From positions 1-37,463 of the forward strand of contig JAHFQJ010000019.1 in assembly GCA_023266335.1 (NCBI GenBank): DNA of 37,463 nt, written 5' to 3'. The notes under the pieces were generated by a model that made no database searches, had not been told where the DNA came from, and worked only from the letters and a program-made list of their open reading frames with translations. The first letter of the stretch is position 1. The number at the start of each line of letters is the position of its first letter. The position numbers were made by a program, and so were the translations under genes. Positions 35,846-37,463 of the stretch are shown piece after piece. This DNA comes from Burkholderiaceae bacterium. Its GTDB lineage: Bacteria > Pseudomonadota > Gammaproteobacteria > Burkholderiales > Burkholderiaceae.

Positions 35846-37282
35846 TTATATGCCGAATTTATTTTTTAGAGCATTCATTCCACCCATAGCTTTAAGCATT
35901 TTCATCATGCCTCCCCCTTTTAATTTTTTCATCATGCCCTGCATTTGCTCAAACTGATTAAGAAGTTTATTTACTTCCTGAACAGTTGTACCAGCACCCA
36001 AAGCAATTCTGCGTTTACGCACAGCTTTAATAATATCCGGATTTCTACGCTCCTTAGGTGTCATGCTGTGTATAATACCTTGTGTACGTTTGAGCTGTTT
36101 TTCAGCCACACTCACCTGATCAGGACTAGTTTTAGTTTTATTAAGCATTTCAGCGGGGAGCTTATCCATAAGCATACTTACCCCACCCATTTTTTGCATA
36201 GTCTGAATTTGTGTAAGAAAATCTTCTAAATCAAATCCTTCACCTTTTTTTATTTTTCTAGCTAATTTTTGCGCTTCTTCAACATCAATATTTTTCTGAA
36301 CTTGTTCAATAATAGCTAAAATATCGCCCATGCCTAAAATACGTTGAGCAATACGTTTAGCATCAAATTCTTGTATACCATCAATTTTTTCAGATATACC
36401 CATAAATTTAATAGGTTTTTGCGTAATGTAATGTGCAGATAAAGCAGCTCCGCCCCTTGAATCACCATCAACCTTACTTAATACAATGCCTGTAATTTCA
36501 ATTCTTTGACTAAAAGCTTTTGCAGTATTAACAGCATCTTGACCCTGCATGGCATCTACTACTAATAATGATTCAATCGGCTTTAAATAATCATGCAGGC
36601 TTTGCAGCTCCTGCATCATTTCTTCATCAATACCAAGACGACCCGCCGTATCCACCAATAACACATCAACATAATTTTTTTTAGCATAATCTAGAGCATT
36701 TTTTGCAATATCAATTGGTTTTTGTTCTGGAGTAGAAGAAAACCATAAAGCTTGTGCTTGCTCACTTACATATTTAAGCTGCTCAATTGCAGCCGGACGG
36801 TAAATATCGCAAGAAACAGTCATAACCTTCTTGCCCAAATTATCTTTTAAATATTTAGCTATTTTACCCGTTGAGGTAGTCTTACCTGAACCCTGCAAAC
36901 CAGCCATTAAAATAATTGCAGGAGGCTGAGATGCAAGATTTAATTTAGATTTTTTTTGAGAATACTCGGCTATATCTTGTTCAGATGAAAATTCAGCTGT
37001 GGAATCATCTTTGGATGTACCGTTTAAAATGTGTATAATTTCCTGTTCTACAATACTAACTAATGCTTGCCCTGGACTTAAGCTATTTATAACTTCCGCA
37101 CCCATGGCTTTCTTTTTAATATTTGACATCAGCTCTTTAACTACTGACAATGCCACATCTGCTTCTAATAAGGCTAATCTTATTTCACGCATCATATCTG
37201 CAGTGTTGCTTTCAGTTAAACGGGTTTCTCCCTTGATAGTTTTAATAATTTTACTTAAACGCTGACTTAAGCTTTCAAACAT
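35846..37282 (-). CDS. ffh: Signal recognition particle protein Ffh
   Basis: A 478-residue GTPase that binds 4.5S RNA and signal peptides and delivers nascent membrane proteins to FtsY. I start at ATG 37282 (MFESLSQRL), with GAGG seven bases upstream, rather than two codons earlier. The N domain (about 1-85) is followed by the GTPase: G1 GLQGSGKTT, DIYRPAAIEQL, G3 DTAGRLGID and G4 SKVDGDSRGGAALS. The M domain has GMGDI..., the RNA-binding RRNPDIIKAVRKRRIALGAG and a Met/Gly-rich tail GGMMKMLKAMGGM. An extra polar stretch of about 25-30 residues (about 90-117, SKDDSTAEFSSEQ...) separates the N and G domains, making it longer than the usual 450. It stands alone on the minus strand. Confidence 0.97.
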   Translation of the reverse strand: MFESLSQRLSKIIKTIKGETRLTESNTADMMREIRLALLEADVALSVVKELMSNIKKKAMGAEVINSLSPGQALVSIVEQEIIHILNGTSKDDSTAEFSSEQDIAEYSQKKSKLNLASQPPAIILMAGLQGSGKTTSTGKIAKYLKDNLGKKVMTVSCDIYRPAAIEQLKYVSEQAQALWFSSTPEQKPIDIAKNALDYAKKNYVDVLLVDTAGRLGIDEEMMQELQSLHDYLKPIESLLVVDAMQGQDAVNTAKAFSQRIEITGIVLSKVDGDSRGGAALSAHYITQKPIKFMGISEKIDGIQEFDAKRIAQRILGMGDILAIIEQVQKNIDVEEAQKLARKIKKGEGFDLEDFLTQIQTMQKMGGVSMLMDKLPAEMLNKTKTSPDQVSVAEKQLKRTQGIIHSMTPKERRNPDIIKAVRKRRIALGAGTTVQEVNKLLNQFEQMQGMMKKLKGGGMMKMLKAMGGMNALKNKFGI

Positions 37283-37344
37283 AAGCATACCTCAAAAATA
37301 TTGTATATCATTTTAACATAAATTATCTAACACATTACTATTAT

Positions 37345-37455
37345 TGAGAGAGTTAAATACGTATAGCTGATTTAAAAATAATCTGATATTTAGCAAATTC
37401 TTCAGGCTTATTAACATGTACCCATAACCTCATACTAAGTTCAACCATTTCTACA
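37345..37455. repeat. Right copy of the perfect 111-bp inverted repeat
   Basis: The exact reverse complement of bases 1-111. The eight bases beyond it at the right edge (37456-37463) have no counterpart because the left copy is cut by the window. The spacer between ffh and this repeat (37283-37344) is AT-rich and otherwise empty. Confidence 0.95.
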
Positions 37456-37463
37456 GAACGGGA
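37353..37463 (-). CDS. 3' end of a second copy of the gene at the left edge
   Basis: A minus-strand frame enters from the right edge and stops with TAA at 37353-37355. It gives 36 residues, of which the last 33 are identical to the partial gene at 1-103, preceded by SRS. The family is uncertain, with MscS-type channel C-terminus the best guess. Identical DNA suggests a recent duplication, or that both ends of the segment abut one repeated locus. Confidence 0.45.
   Translation of the reverse strand, partial: SRSVEMVELSMRLWVHVNKPEEFAKYQIIFKSAIRI

Overview
This is an AT-rich bacterial chromosome segment with long, poorly conserved spacers and several lineage-specific proteins. The best taxonomic clues are the PhaB reductase, which reads like those of Ralstonia/Burkholderiales; an RNase E beginning [14 protein letters not shown]; a short-form HisG; and HemJ beside a DUF4743-type Nudix relative. 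Together these suggest a betaproteobacterium. The strong A+T bias, orphan pathway pieces, broken small genes and large low-complexity unknown proteins suggest a host-associated or intracellular lifestyle. That lifestyle is inference.

Layout. 1-620: the 3' end of a gene that recurs inverted at the far end, then a small unknown gene. 624-3340 (minus): purF, an OsmC-family protein and a GlcG/HbpS-like protein. 3519-5203 (plus): rodA and a secreted MORN-type protein. 5264-9285 (minus): a degenerate Nudix relative, hemJ, and rne with a long charged tail. 9286-10170: a very AT-rich non-coding stretch with one copy of a dispersed repeat. 10171-15526: a small unknown gene (plus), then minus-strand Na+/H+ antiporter-like permease, HAD phosphatase, a frameshifted small gene, gdhA and trxB. 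15576-16327: the longest repeat copy, tRNA-Arg(ACG) and a c-type cytochrome. 16347-19874: a membrane-anchored unknown, an NlpC/P60 hydrolase, rpmE (type B) and xseA. 20166-21867: a two-gene toxin-antitoxin-like module (ImmA/IrrE-type metallopeptidase plus DUF4411 PIN protein). 22035-26241: phaA, unknown, phaB, a NADAR-like fragment and pepA. 26532-28495: hisG-hisD. 28671-31974: a folC-trmB gene fusion and a CorC/HlyC-type membrane protein. 32035-35685 (minus): two large unknown proteins, one with a possible papain-like catalytic pattern. 35846-37282 (minus): ffh. The last 111 bases repeat the first 111 in inverted orientation.

Functionally most of the window is housekeeping: purine, histidine, folate and haem synthesis, tRNA modification, redox, cell-wall elongation, RNA turnover and protein targeting. 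phaA and phaB make (R)-3-hydroxybutyryl-CoA from acetyl-CoA, so polyhydroxybutyrate storage is likely if a synthase lies elsewhere. The most unusual items are the inverted terminal repeat, the FolC-TrmB fusion, the dispersed repeat that preserves a short peptide frame, the frameshifted 71-residue gene, the truncated NADAR protein, and the pair of large unknown proteins with a possible cysteine-protease pattern.
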